A DNA stretch of 37,425 nt. Source: Prevotella sp. Lineage in GTDB: Bacteria; Bacteroidota; Bacteroidia; Bacteroidales; Bacteroidaceae. Location: positions 1 through 37,425 of the forward strand of contig JAFTGI010000026.1 of assembly GCA_017458195.1 (NCBI GenBank). Direction: 5' to 3'. The notes under the pieces are model-generated. The model worked only from the letters and a program-made list of their open reading frames with translations. It did no database searches and was not told the DNA's origin. The translations under genes were made by a program, and so were the position numbers. Below are positions 24,360 to 31,805 of this stretch, one piece after another (positions within the stretch are counted from its first letter, which is position 1; every line of letters starts with the position of its first letter).

Positions 24360-24925
24360 TTGCCGACGGTCAGGACCTGAGCTCGCTCTTCACGACCGAG
24401 CCCGCCTGGGTGGGCAACACCTACGGCGTCGGTACCCAGCAGCCCTTGACGGGCGACATCCTCAACGCCACCAACTGGATCATCGGCTTCAAGGCCAAGG
24501 ACAGCAACATGGCCACGTGGACGATGCAGACGAAGGACGAGGTGCCCGCGGGCGCTGAAGCCGAGGTCAGCCTGGCCACGATGAAGCTGAGCGTCGACGC
24601 CGAGAACGGCTTCGCCAGCAACAGCTACAGCGATGCCGACCCGCTGACGGCTCAGAAGACGGCACGCGTCGTCGTGCCGGCCGGCTATGTCTTCAAACTG
24701 TGGTTCAACGGCACGGACTACACGTCGAGGCTGTCGCTCTCATCGACCGACGCTCAGGGCCGGAAGGTCTTTACGGCCGACTTCGGCGATGCCGACGAGT
24801 TGGGTGTCGACGGCTCGTGGGTCGTGCTGTTCATGGACAAGAACAAGAACTACGACGTGAACGGCGACGGCCAGGTGACCATTGCCGACGTGACTGAGGT
24901 GGTCAGCGTCATTCTTGGACAATAG
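24353..24925 (+). CDS. Segment 3 of the BspA-like gene: last beta-sandwich and dockerin-like end
   Basis: The out-of-frame 3' end, readable from GTG 24353 but really a continuation of segment 2. It contains 'VFKLWFNGTDYTSRLSL', parallel to the 'DGNDITSR' unit of segment 2, and ends in a Ca-binding dockerin-like segment 'NYDVNGDGQVTIADVTEVV'. Confidence 0.55.
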   Translation: MVIADGQDLSSLFTTEPAWVGNTYGVGTQQPLTGDILNATNWIIGFKAKDSNMATWTMQTKDEVPAGAEAEVSLATMKLSVDAENGFASNSYSDADPLTAQKTARVVVPAGYVFKLWFNGTDYTSRLSLSSTDAQGRKVFTADFGDADELGVDGSWVVLFMDKNKNYDVNGDGQVTIADVTEVVSVILGQ

Positions 24926-24960
24926 GATCCAGAGTCTGTCAGAGCAATTTCTTCTGAAAG

Positions 24961-25048
24961 TGTATACCCCGGCTAAACACAGTGTATAGCCAGGGTATAC
25001 ACGTTGTATAGCCGGGCTATACACTCTGTATAGCTGGACTATACACTA
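24961..25048. repeat. Four tandem 22-bp imperfect palindromes
   Basis: Units at 24961-24982, 24983-25004, 25005-25026 and 25027-25048 follow TGTATAGCC-G-GGCTATACA plus a variable dinucleotide (the third is the most symmetric). They fill the gap between the convergent BspA-like and RluA-family genes. They may form hairpins ending both transcripts, or present protein sites on one helix face, since 22 bp is close to two turns. The unit is not separated by spacers, so this is not CRISPR. Confidence 0.85.
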
Positions 25049-25053
25049 TGGAG

Positions 25054-26694
25054 TCAGAACGCTGCCTCCGAGGCATATTCCACCGGCTTTCCGGTCGCGG
25101 GATGGACGAAGCGGAGCAGCGCGGCGTGCAGGCAGAGGCGCGAGGCTGAGGGACGGCCGTAGAGGGCGTCGCCGACGATGGGTGTGGCTAAGCCCAGGGC
25201 GTGGGCACAGTGGACGCGCAGCTGGTGGGTGCGGCCCGTGTGGGGCGTCAGCCGGACGAGGGTGCGCCCGTCTGTCCGCTGGCTGACGGGCACATAGTCG
25301 GTCGTGGCCTCCTTGCCGTGGTCGGGGTCGACGAGCTGTCGCGGGCGGTCGGTCAGGTCGGGGCGCAGCGGCAGACTGACGGTGCCGCCCGCCCTGACGG
25401 TGCCGTCGAGCAGGGCGACGTATTCCTTGTGCACCGTGCGCAGCAGGAATTGCCGCTGCAGGTCGTGGTAGGCGGCTCTGGTCCGCGCCACCACCATCAG
25501 CCCCGACGTGTCCATGTCGAGCCGGTGCACCATATAGACCTCGCCGTAGCGCTCGCGCAGCAGTTCTTCCACCGACGCGGCCCCCGTCCGCCCCGGCACC
25601 GACAGCAGTCCCGAGGGCTTGTCGACGACGATAATCGCGTCGTCAGCATCAACGACCCTCAGCCCGTCGCTGCTCGTTGTTCGCCCGCTCCCCACTTCCC
25701 CAAGCATCCAGCTGAGGATGGGCAGGCACTTGCCGCGGCAGGCCGTGTAGAACTGGCCGTCGTGGCGGATCTCCATGCGCGGCGACCGGCCCTGCCAGAA
25801 TTCGGCTATCTGCAGCGGCCGCAGCCCGTGCTGATAGGCATACTGCAGCAGCTTCGGCGCGCAGCATTCGCCTGAGCCGGCCGGCGGCACGCGCTGGGGC
25901 GTCGCGGCGAAGATGTCGGTCAGCGAGCGGCCCTCGCCGCTCGCATTGAGCATCACGAACCGGTCGAACAGCCAGCGCTGCAGGGCGTCGCTGCGCTCAT
26001 GGCGCTCGCGGCGCAGCGCCCTGATTTCGCATTCCATGGCCTCCAGCCGTGCTTCCGCCTCGGCGATGCGCTCGCGCCAGCGCTGCTTCATTCGCCGCAG
26101 TTCCGCCTTCTGGTGCTGGCTCTCGCGGATGAGCGCCTCCGCCCCCGGCGCCAATTCTTCGCCCCCAACTGTGGTCGGCGGTTCAGCCGCCGACGCCCCG
26201 CCGAGCCGTTGGCGCGCTTCCTCGCGTCGGGCCTTGGCCTCGCGCATCATCTCTTTATAATCGTCAATCTCGCGCTCGGCCTGCCCCCGCAACTGCTCTA
26301 AATGGCCCCGTGCCGACACAAGATCACTGGAACTATCGAGCGCCCCTATCCGGCGGTTCATGGCCGTGATGCGGGCCTCCTCCTGCTTGAAATAGCCCTC
26401 CGGCTGCAGATAGTCGAACACGGCGGGCACGAACCAGGGCCAGTCGGAGCGCCCCAGGATCTGTCCGCTGTAGGCCGCCAGGAAACCTAGCCGCCCCTCG
26501 CTGTCCTCGCAGACGAGCACACCGAACATCTTGCCCTGGCTGACCTCGTCGGCCCAGTCGGGCAGCGCCCTCAGGTGCGCCTTCACCGCCTCGGCCGCCT
26601 CCCGGCACAGCGGATGAGGCTCATAGCAGAAGGGGTCGTTCATCGTCAGCGGCCGCTCCGCCGTGCTCTCAAATAAGTGCAATCGTTCAGTCAT
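25054..26694 (-). CDS. RluA-family RNA pseudouridine synthase with N-terminal coiled coil
   Basis: This 546-residue protein would convert specific uridines of structural RNA to pseudouridine. The catalytic motif HRLDMDTSG is intact (D393), followed by 'RTHQLRVHCAHALGLATPIVGD', both hallmarks of the RluA family. The N-terminal half is the extension typical of long Bacteroidetes members: 'PFCYEPHPLC' near residue 21, 'GKMFGVLVC', then a charged Arg/Glu-rich coiled coil (about 105-235). A -7 box at 26700-26707 is so close to ATG 26694 that the message may be nearly leaderless; an in-frame ATG at 26643 is the alternative start. It is unrelated to the glycan genes around it and divergent from the pectate lyase. 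Confidence 0.9.
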   Translation of the reverse strand: MTERLHLFESTAERPLTMNDPFCYEPHPLCREAAEAVKAHLRALPDWADEVSQGKMFGVLVCEDSEGRLGFLAAYSGQILGRSDWPWFVPAVFDYLQPEGYFKQEEARITAMNRRIGALDSSSDLVSARGHLEQLRGQAEREIDDYKEMMREAKARREEARQRLGGASAAEPPTTVGGEELAPGAEALIRESQHQKAELRRMKQRWRERIAEAEARLEAMECEIRALRRERHERSDALQRWLFDRFVMLNASGEGRSLTDIFAATPQRVPPAGSGECCAPKLLQYAYQHGLRPLQIAEFWQGRSPRMEIRHDGQFYTACRGKCLPILSWMLGEVGSGRTTSSDGLRVVDADDAIIVVDKPSGLLSVPGRTGAASVEELLRERYGEVYMVHRLDMDTSGLMVVARTRAAYHDLQRQFLLRTVHKEYVALLDGTVRAGGTVSLPLRPDLTDRPRQLVDPDHGKEATTDYVPVSQRTDGRTLVRLTPHTGRTHQLRVHCAHALGLATPIVGDALYGRPSASRLCLHAALLRFVHPATGKPVEYASEAAF

Positions 26695-26699
26695 GTCGG

Positions 26700-26707
26700 C
26701 AAAAATA
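26700..26707 (-). promoter_or_regulatory. -7 box of the pseudouridine synthase gene
   Basis: On the minus strand TATTTTTG lies immediately before ATG 26694. Transcription would begin almost at the start codon. Confidence 0.5.
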
Positions 26708-26714
26708 CAAAAAA

Positions 26715-26742
26715 ACTATGAACTATGGACTATGAATTATGA
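26715..26742. repeat. Four tandem heptanucleotides between divergent promoters
   Basis: ACTATGA, ACTATGG, ACTATGA, ATTATGA run head to tail between the -7 boxes of the pseudouridine synthase gene (26700) and the pectate lyase gene (26752). They occupy the position where a -33 element would be. Loss or gain of units would shift promoter geometry. Confidence 0.75.
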
Positions 26743-26751
26743 ACTTTTTTG

Positions 26752-26759
26752 TAACTTTG
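26752..26759 (+). promoter_or_regulatory. -7 box of the pectate lyase gene
   Basis: TAACTTTG lies 17 bases before ATG 26777. It places the longer open frame's upstream starts (from 26663) outside the message and supports the start at MKQTLLLMAML. Confidence 0.7.
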
Positions 26760-26776
26760 CAGCAAACTTTCAGAAA

Positions 26777-29431
26777 ATGAAACAAACACTGCTACTAATG
26801 GCTATGCTGACCGCCGGCATCGGTGCCACAGCACAGCGCATCGACATCAACAACTCGCAGAACCGCACGGAGACCGACTATACCGGCTGGGTCGTCGGCA
26901 CGCAGACTGAGGCCACGACCACGGTCGACGGCCTGACCCTGACGCTCGGCATCGACGGGGCGGCGACGGGCCGCACGCTGAAGGGTGAGTGGTGGAAGGA
27001 CGGCGTCAACAAATACTCGAAGCTCGTCAGCGACGGTGTCGGCGTCTATGGCATCGACGCCAATGGCAACACGCCACAGCTGCAGGCCGGCGAGCAGGGC
27101 ATCGTGCTGACCGTCAGTGGTTTATCTGCCGGCGAGCATTCTCTCTTAGCCTATCATAACAATCCCTCGGGCTACGACGGACCGCTGCTCAATGTCTATG
27201 TCGACGGTGTGCTGAAGCTCGAGGGCGTTGCCCAGACCAACCGCGCGCAGACCACCACCGCGAGCGGTCAGTCGTATGTCAGGTTCACGGCCTCGGAGGG
27301 CCAGCCCGTCCGGATTGTCTATCGCACGACGCCCGACCCCGCCGTGGACTATACGCAGGGCTACCGCACGACGTCGCTGTTCATCGATGCCCTCGTCTTC
27401 GACCGCCCCCACCCGCTGCCCACGGCCAGCGAGCCTTATCCCGCCCATGAGGACTGGCACGCCGACTGCGACGGTGGCGTCTGCACGCTGATGTGGACGC
27501 CCGCCGAGACGGCCAAGCGCCATCATGTCTACGTGGGCACGGCGCCCGACGACCTGCAGTTCGTGGCCACGACGACGGGCGACAATATGAAACAGCACGA
27601 CCTCTCGCCGATGAAAACCTACTACTGGCGCGTCGACGAGGAGACGGCCGACGGCACCGTCTACGAGGGCGACACGTGGACCTTCCGCCCGCGCCGGCTG
27701 GCCTTCCCCGACGCTGAGGGCTACGGGCGCTTCGCCATCGGCGGTCGCGGCGGTGCGGTCTATCATGTCACTTCGCTCGACGACGATGTGCAGAATCCCC
27801 AGCCGGGCACGCTGCGCTATGGGCTGACCCGCGTCGCCGGGCCCCGCACCGTCGTCTTCGACGTCGCCGGAACAATTACATTGAAGGGCCGACTGACCTG
27901 CTCGGACAAGTATGTCACCATCGCCGGACAGACGGCGCCCGGCCGCGGCATCCTGCTGCGCGGCGCTCCGCTCGGCATGCAGAGCGACGGCATCACCCGC
28001 TTCCTGCGCATGCACTTAGGCTATCATAACGGCGACGTCAACCGCGGCCTCGACGGTCTCGGCATGGCCGGCAACGACCATGCCATCATGGACCACTGCT
28101 CCATTGCCTGGACCATCGACGAGGGCTTCTCCTCGCGCGGCGCCAAGAACATCACCCTGCAGCGCACGCTCATCAGCGAGGCCCTTAACATCGCCGACCA
28201 TCCCAACTACGAGAGTGGCAAGGCCCACGGTTTCGCAGCCACCATCGGCGGGGGCGAGATGGGCGGACTGGGCTCGTCGTTCCATCATAACCTGCTGGCC
28301 CACAACGAGGGGCGCAACTGGAGCATCTCGGGCGGACTCGACGGGCAGGGCGCCTACGACGGTCACCACGACATCTTCAATAACGTGGTCTACAACTGGG
28401 GCGGACGCGCCACCGACGGCGGCACCCACGAGGGCCAGTTCGTTGGCAACTACTACAAGATGGGGCCCGCCACGACGCAGACCTTCATCCTCAATGCCCA
28501 GCTTGAGGGCACCGGCACCGGCACGCAGGCCTACTACGTCAGCGGGAACATCCGCGAGAACCTGAACGGCACGAAGACCAATGATGCCCTCAACAACACC
28601 TATAAATACACGCTCTCGGGCGGACAGCAGCTGTCGTGGGACGTGTTTGTCAATGAGCCCTTCTTCCCCTCGTATGCCAATGTCCAGACGGCCGAGGAGG
28701 CTTATCTCGATGTGCTCTGCGACGTCGGTTGCAACCAGCCCGCGCTGACCAACCACGACGAGCGCATGGTCAGTGAGACCCGCGAGGGCATCACCTCGAC
28801 CACGGGCTGCAAGTCGCGCAAGAAGGGACTCATCGACCGCGAGACCGACGCTGAGGGCTTCGACGGTCTGAACATCATTGAGGAAGTACGCCCCGCCGAC
28901 TGGGACACCGACCAGGACGGCATGCCCGACTGGTGGGAGCGCCTCGTCGGGACCGACCCGGCCGCGCCTAACAACAACGCCGACCGCGACCAGGACGGCT
29001 ACACCGACCTCGAGGAATACCTGGAATGGCTGGCTCATCCGCACTATGCCGTCCAGCCCAACGACTCGATGACCATCGACCTGCGCCCGCTCTTTGCCGG
29101 CAGCGCCACCTTCGAGGTTGAGGACGACGCCGGTCTGCACCCACGCAACGGCTTCTCGTTTAGCTACGACGGCCCGTTGCTGAAGGTGCGTCCCGTCATC
29201 GGGGGCCTCTTCCCGCTCGACGTCACCGTCCGCGACGCTGCCACCGGCCTGACCGTCGTGCGCCGACTGAACTTCGCCGTCACGCAGGATGCCCCCAAGG
29301 CGCAAGGCGTCCGGTCGGTTGAGGCTGAGCCGCAGTCTTCGCGTCGCTACGACCTGCAGGGCCGGCGCGCCACCGCCCCCGGCCGTCAGGGAATCACTGT
29401 TGAAAAAGGAAAAAAGACACTCAAGAAATGA
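26777..29431 (+). CDS. Secreted PL1-type pectate lyase with N-terminal binding domains
   Basis: About 884 residues. A signal peptide (1-20, ending ATAQ) is followed by a galactose-binding-like beta-sandwich (about 20-215), an FnIII-like domain (about 225-310, 'YYWRVDEETADGTVYEGDTW') and a right-handed beta-helix of the pectate lyase superfamily (about 312-660). Diagnostic strings are 'FPDAEGYGRFAIGGRGG', 'PGTLRYGL', 'TIAGQTAPG' and 'DHCSIAWTIDEGFS'. A thrombospondin-type Ca-binding segment 'DTDQDGMPDWWE' lies near 708, and the tail reads 'RYDLQGRRA...'. The enzyme should cleave de-esterified homogalacturonan by beta-elimination outside the cell. Its stop overlaps the start of the ABC ATPase (ATGA), so the two are probably translationally coupled. 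Confidence 0.9.
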   Translation: MKQTLLLMAMLTAGIGATAQRIDINNSQNRTETDYTGWVVGTQTEATTTVDGLTLTLGIDGAATGRTLKGEWWKDGVNKYSKLVSDGVGVYGIDANGNTPQLQAGEQGIVLTVSGLSAGEHSLLAYHNNPSGYDGPLLNVYVDGVLKLEGVAQTNRAQTTTASGQSYVRFTASEGQPVRIVYRTTPDPAVDYTQGYRTTSLFIDALVFDRPHPLPTASEPYPAHEDWHADCDGGVCTLMWTPAETAKRHHVYVGTAPDDLQFVATTTGDNMKQHDLSPMKTYYWRVDEETADGTVYEGDTWTFRPRRLAFPDAEGYGRFAIGGRGGAVYHVTSLDDDVQNPQPGTLRYGLTRVAGPRTVVFDVAGTITLKGRLTCSDKYVTIAGQTAPGRGILLRGAPLGMQSDGITRFLRMHLGYHNGDVNRGLDGLGMAGNDHAIMDHCSIAWTIDEGFSSRGAKNITLQRTLISEALNIADHPNYESGKAHGFAATIGGGEMGGLGSSFHHNLLAHNEGRNWSISGGLDGQGAYDGHHDIFNNVVYNWGGRATDGGTHEGQFVGNYYKMGPATTQTFILNAQLEGTGTGTQAYYVSGNIRENLNGTKTNDALNNTYKYTLSGGQQLSWDVFVNEPFFPSYANVQTAEEAYLDVLCDVGCNQPALTNHDERMVSETREGITSTTGCKSRKKGLIDRETDAEGFDGLNIIEEVRPADWDTDQDGMPDWWERLVGTDPAAPNNNADRDQDGYTDLEEYLEWLAHPHYAVQPNDSMTIDLRPLFAGSATFEVEDDAGLHPRNGFSFSYDGPLLKVRPVIGGLFPLDVTVRDAATGLTVVRRLNFAVTQDAPKAQGVRSVEAEPQSSRRYDLQGRRATAPGRQGITVEKGKKTLKK

Positions 29432-30213
29432 ACACTCCCACCGTTGTCTTAGACCAGCTCGCCATCGGCTACCTCACGAAGCAAGGCACGAAGGTGGTGG
29501 CCGAGCACCTTAGTGCCAATATTAACCGCGGACAGCTGACCTGTCTGCTCGGACAGAACGGCATCGGCAAGTCGACCCTGCTGCGCACGCTCTCGGGCTT
29601 CCAGCCCAAGCTGGGCGGCAGCATCACCATCGAGGGCCGCGAGCTCAGCGACTACACCGACCGCCAGCTGGCCCGCATGATCGGCGTCGTGCTGACCGAG
29701 CGCCCCGACGTGCAGCAGATGACCGCCCGCGAGATGGTCAGCCTCGGCCGCTCGCCCTACACGGGCTTCTGGGGCCGTCTGTCAGCCGACGATGAGCAGG
29801 TGGTCAGCCAGGCCATGCAGCTCGTCGGCATCGAGCCTCTTGCGGAGCGCCTCGTCTCGACCCTCAGCGACGGCGAGCGCCAGAAGGTGATGATTGCGAA
29901 GGCCCTGGCCCAGCAGACCCCGGTGGTCTATCTCGACGAGCCGACCGCCTTCCTCGACTATCCCTCGAAGGTCGAGATGCTGCTCCTGCTGCGCCGCATC
30001 AGCCGCGAGGCGCAGAAGACCATCTTCCTCTCCACCCACGACCTCGAGCTGGCCCTCCAGGTGGCCGACGTGCTGTGGCTCATGGAGCCCGGACAGCTCC
30101 ACATCGGACAGCCCCGCCAGCTGGCTGCACAGGGTGCCTTGGCCCGCTTCGTCGAGCGCTCGCCCGGCGTCAGCTTCGATGCTGACCGCCTTTCGGTCAG
30201 CGTTGTGCTTTAG
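29428..30213 (+). CDS. ABC transporter ATP-binding protein, FecE/BtuD-like, without local permease
   Basis: A 261-residue ATPase of the metal-chelate (siderophore, haem, cobalamin) importer family. Walker A is GQNGIGKST (42-50), the signature is LSDGERQ, Walker B is VVYLDEPT and the H-loop is LSTHDLE. The LSDGE form of the signature is usual in this family. It overlaps the pectate lyase stop by 4 bases and, at its own end, overlaps the stop of the convergent histidine kinase gene by 4 bases. No FecCD-type permease, binding protein or TonB receptor is nearby, so its partner must be elsewhere or the gene has been moved here. Confidence 0.9.
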   Translation: MNTPTVVLDQLAIGYLTKQGTKVVAEHLSANINRGQLTCLLGQNGIGKSTLLRTLSGFQPKLGGSITIEGRELSDYTDRQLARMIGVVLTERPDVQQMTAREMVSLGRSPYTGFWGRLSADDEQVVSQAMQLVGIEPLAERLVSTLSDGERQKVMIAKALAQQTPVVYLDEPTAFLDYPSKVEMLLLLRRISREAQKTIFLSTHDLELALQVADVLWLMEPGQLHIGQPRQLAAQGALARFVERSPGVSFDADRLSVSVVL

Positions 30214-31067
30214 AGGGAATCCTTACTCTGAAATTCCAGGATGAACGTGGTGGCATAGCCGTTTCTGTGTGAGTCAGAAAGGGCCATGCCACCACCTTGT
30301 TGTATCATCATCCGGCGCGACAGCGAGAGGCCGATACCGCTGCCCGTTCGCTTCGTGGTGAAGAAGGGCACGAAGATGCTCTGGCGGGCCTCGGCCGGTA
30401 TGGGCTGTCCGTTGTTGCTGACGAGCAGTTGTCCGTCGGCATATTCGCATCCGATGCAGTCGGCCCCCGCCTCGATGGCGTTCTTCACCAGGTTGATCAG
30501 TATTTGGCGCATCATGCTCGGGTCGGCACTGACGACGGCATCGTCAGCCAGGCGAAGCTCCCACCTGACGGCAGGGTAGAGCAGGCTGACGTCCTTCAGG
30601 AGGGCCTCGAGCCTGACGTCCTCAATTGCCGGCTGCTGCAGTTGCGACAGCTTGCGGTAGGAGTCGATGAAGTTGTTCAGATGTTGCGAGGTGTGATAGA
30701 TGGTCTCGACGGCCTCCTCTATCGGCGTCCCCTTCACGTCCGGCCGGCTGAGCATCGACTGGCTGATGCTGGCGATGGGCGCCGTGGCGTTCATGATTTC
30801 ATGCGTCAGCACGCGGGTCAGCCGTTCCCACGACTCCACCTCATTCTGGTTGATCAGCTGGCGGATGGTCTCGCCCATCTGGTTCATCGTCTGCTGCATG
30901 GCCTGTTCGCCCGGCAGCAGCCCGTCGGTGGGCAGCCGGAACGTGAAGTCGCGGTTGCGGATGGCCTCCTGCATCAGGTGGGCCCTAAGTTTCAGCGACC
31001 GCTGCCTTCGCACGAGCCAACAGCCGAAACCGACAATTGCAACCCCTAATAATATATAACCGACCAT
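30210..31067 (-). CDS. Membrane sensor histidine kinase
   Basis: A 285-residue kinase from ATG 31067 (MVGYILLG); a GTG 14 codons upstream would read through repeat DNA and is rejected. It has one N-terminal membrane helix (about 2-18), no evident periplasmic sensor domain, H89 in LTHEIMNATAPI (an NtrB-like H-box), the N-box ILINLVKNAIEA and the G-box GSGIGLSLS. It is encoded just downstream of the response regulator on the same strand and almost surely phosphorylates it. With little outside the membrane, it may sense membrane stress or an intracellular cue (inference). Confidence 0.9.
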   Translation of the reverse strand: MVGYILLGVAIVGFGCWLVRRQRSLKLRAHLMQEAIRNRDFTFRLPTDGLLPGEQAMQQTMNQMGETIRQLINQNEVESWERLTRVLTHEIMNATAPIASISQSMLSRPDVKGTPIEEAVETIYHTSQHLNNFIDSYRKLSQLQQPAIEDVRLEALLKDVSLLYPAVRWELRLADDAVVSADPSMMRQILINLVKNAIEAGADCIGCEYADGQLLVSNNGQPIPAEARQSIFVPFFTTKRTGSGIGLSLSRRMMIQQGGGMALSDSHRNGYATTFILEFQSKDSL

Positions 31068-31068
31068 C

Positions 31069-31149
31069 TTAATTCTTAATTCTAAATTCTTACTCGGCGA
31101 AGCCGACACCTCTTAATTCTTAACTCTTAATTCTTAATTCACTAAATTC
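31069..31149. repeat. Heptanucleotide repeats flanking a small hairpin between kinase and regulator genes
   Basis: TTAATTC-type 7-mers occur three times at 31069-31089 and four times at 31113-31140, with another TAAATTC at 31143-31149. Between them is TCGGC-GAA-GCCGA (31094-31106). The block separates the regulator stop from the kinase ATG and extends into the last codons of the regulator. The 7-bp period matches that of the repeat at 26715, although the unit differs. Confidence 0.7.
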
Positions 31150-31663
31150 TTTTCATTTTGTTATAGAGCGTCTGTCGCGTGATACCGAGCAGTTCGGCCG
31201 CCTGGGTGAGGTTGCCGTGGCAGTGGTCGATGGTGCGACGGATGTGCTCCTTCTCCACCTCGTCGAGGCTGACGATCTCCTGCTGCATGTCGAGCACGTC
31301 CTTCAGCTTGCGGATCAGCTCGTCGTTGTCCCACGGCTTGGTGATGAAGTCGGCGGCCCCGCTTTTCAGTCCCCTGACGGCCAGCGCCACGTCGGCGTAG
31401 GCCGTCAGCAGCACGACGGGCGTCTGCGGATGCTGCCTGCGGATGGTGCGCAGCCAGAACAGCCCCTCCTGCCCGCTGTTCACGCCGAGCGTGAAGTTCA
31501 TGTCGAGCAGCACGATGTCAATCTCCTCCTGCGCCATCGTCTTCAGGATGGCGTCCGGTCTCTCCAGTGTCAATACGCGCTCGAAGATGCTGTCCAGCAG
31601 ATAGCGCATCGCGGTCAGAATCGACGCATTGTCGTCCACCACTAATATTGTTCCGTATTTCAT
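31142..31663 (-). CDS. Response regulator, REC plus Fis-type HTH, without AAA+ domain
   Basis: 173 residues. The receiver domain has acidic pocket D10-D11, phospho-acceptor D54 (IVLLDMNF), 'LLTAYAD' and the conserved Lys in 'FITKPWD'. It is joined directly to a C-terminal HTH_8/Fis helix-turn-helix 'GNLTQAAELLGITRQTLYNKM'. It resembles an NtrC-family regulator with the sigma-54 ATPase deleted, as in the RegA/PrrA group, so it should act on ordinary housekeeping promoters. The three palindromes at 31712, 33136 and 35059, each upstream of a TAnnTTTG box, are the obvious candidate targets. Its own -7 box is at 31672-31679. Confidence 0.92.
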   Translation of the reverse strand: MKYGTILVVDDNASILTAMRYLLDSIFERVLTLERPDAILKTMAQEEIDIVLLDMNFTLGVNSGQEGLFWLRTIRRQHPQTPVVLLTAYADVALAVRGLKSGAADFITKPWDNDELIRKLKDVLDMQQEIVSLDEVEKEHIRRTIDHCHGNLTQAAELLGITRQTLYNKMKRI

Positions 31664-31671
31664 ATTGCGTG

Positions 31672-31679
31672 CAAAGTTA
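31672..31679 (-). promoter_or_regulatory. -7 box of the response regulator gene
   Basis: On the minus strand TAACTTTG, 8 bases before ATG 31663. The palindrome at 31712-31728 lies 32 bases upstream, so autoregulation from the shared divergent region is possible. Confidence 0.65.
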
Positions 31680-31711
31680 CGAAGAATCTGTCAATAAAAC
31701 ATACGTCGGAC

Positions 31712-31785
31712 TGTCTAATTTTTAGACAATCTGCACCCTGGCGCTTCATAAAATACCGAATAATAAAGAATAAATGCTAACTTTG
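31712..31785 (+). promoter_or_regulatory. Operator 1 and promoter of the membrane-fusion protein gene
   Basis: TGTCTAA-TTT-TTAGACA (31712-31728), then 49 bases, then TAACTTTG (31778-31785). CATAC stands exactly 7 bases upstream of the palindrome. No good -33 TTTG is present, consistent with a promoter that needs an activator. Confidence 0.85.
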
Positions 31786-31805
31786 CAGCGCAAATCTGAA
31801 GTGAT

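Larger units (their letters stand above)
20697..24925 (+). pseudogene. BspA-like leucine-rich-repeat surface protein with dockerin-like end, broken by two lesions
   Basis: Three consecutive open segments form one gene of about 1409 codons. A signal peptide (MKHFRFLAAILMAVAWGQMAWA) precedes LRR_5/BspA repeats (A-F...L--I-IP-V--I----AF), beta-sandwich repeats and a C-terminal 'DVNGDGQVTIADVTEVV' dockerin/EF-hand-like segment. Lesion 1 is an in-frame TAG at 21588-21590; the frame continues directly and CAGTAGCTG is one C-to-T change from CAGCAGCTG. Lesion 2 is near 24332-24335, where adding one T to the TTTT run restores 'SDDFWTTHELVVIADGQ'. The 5' part looks lower in GC than its neighbours, a hint of transfer. 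BspA-like proteins usually serve in adhesion. Sequencing error is possible for the homopolymer lesion, less so for the stop. Confidence 0.85.

Noticed and set aside
24961..25048. CRISPR array
   Set aside because: The 22-bp units abut without unique spacers and no cas genes are present; the units are palindromes.
28016..29305. 429-codon minus-strand open frame opposite the pectate lyase
   Set aside because: Antisense to the beta-helix and Ca-binding segments; a product of GC-rich third positions.
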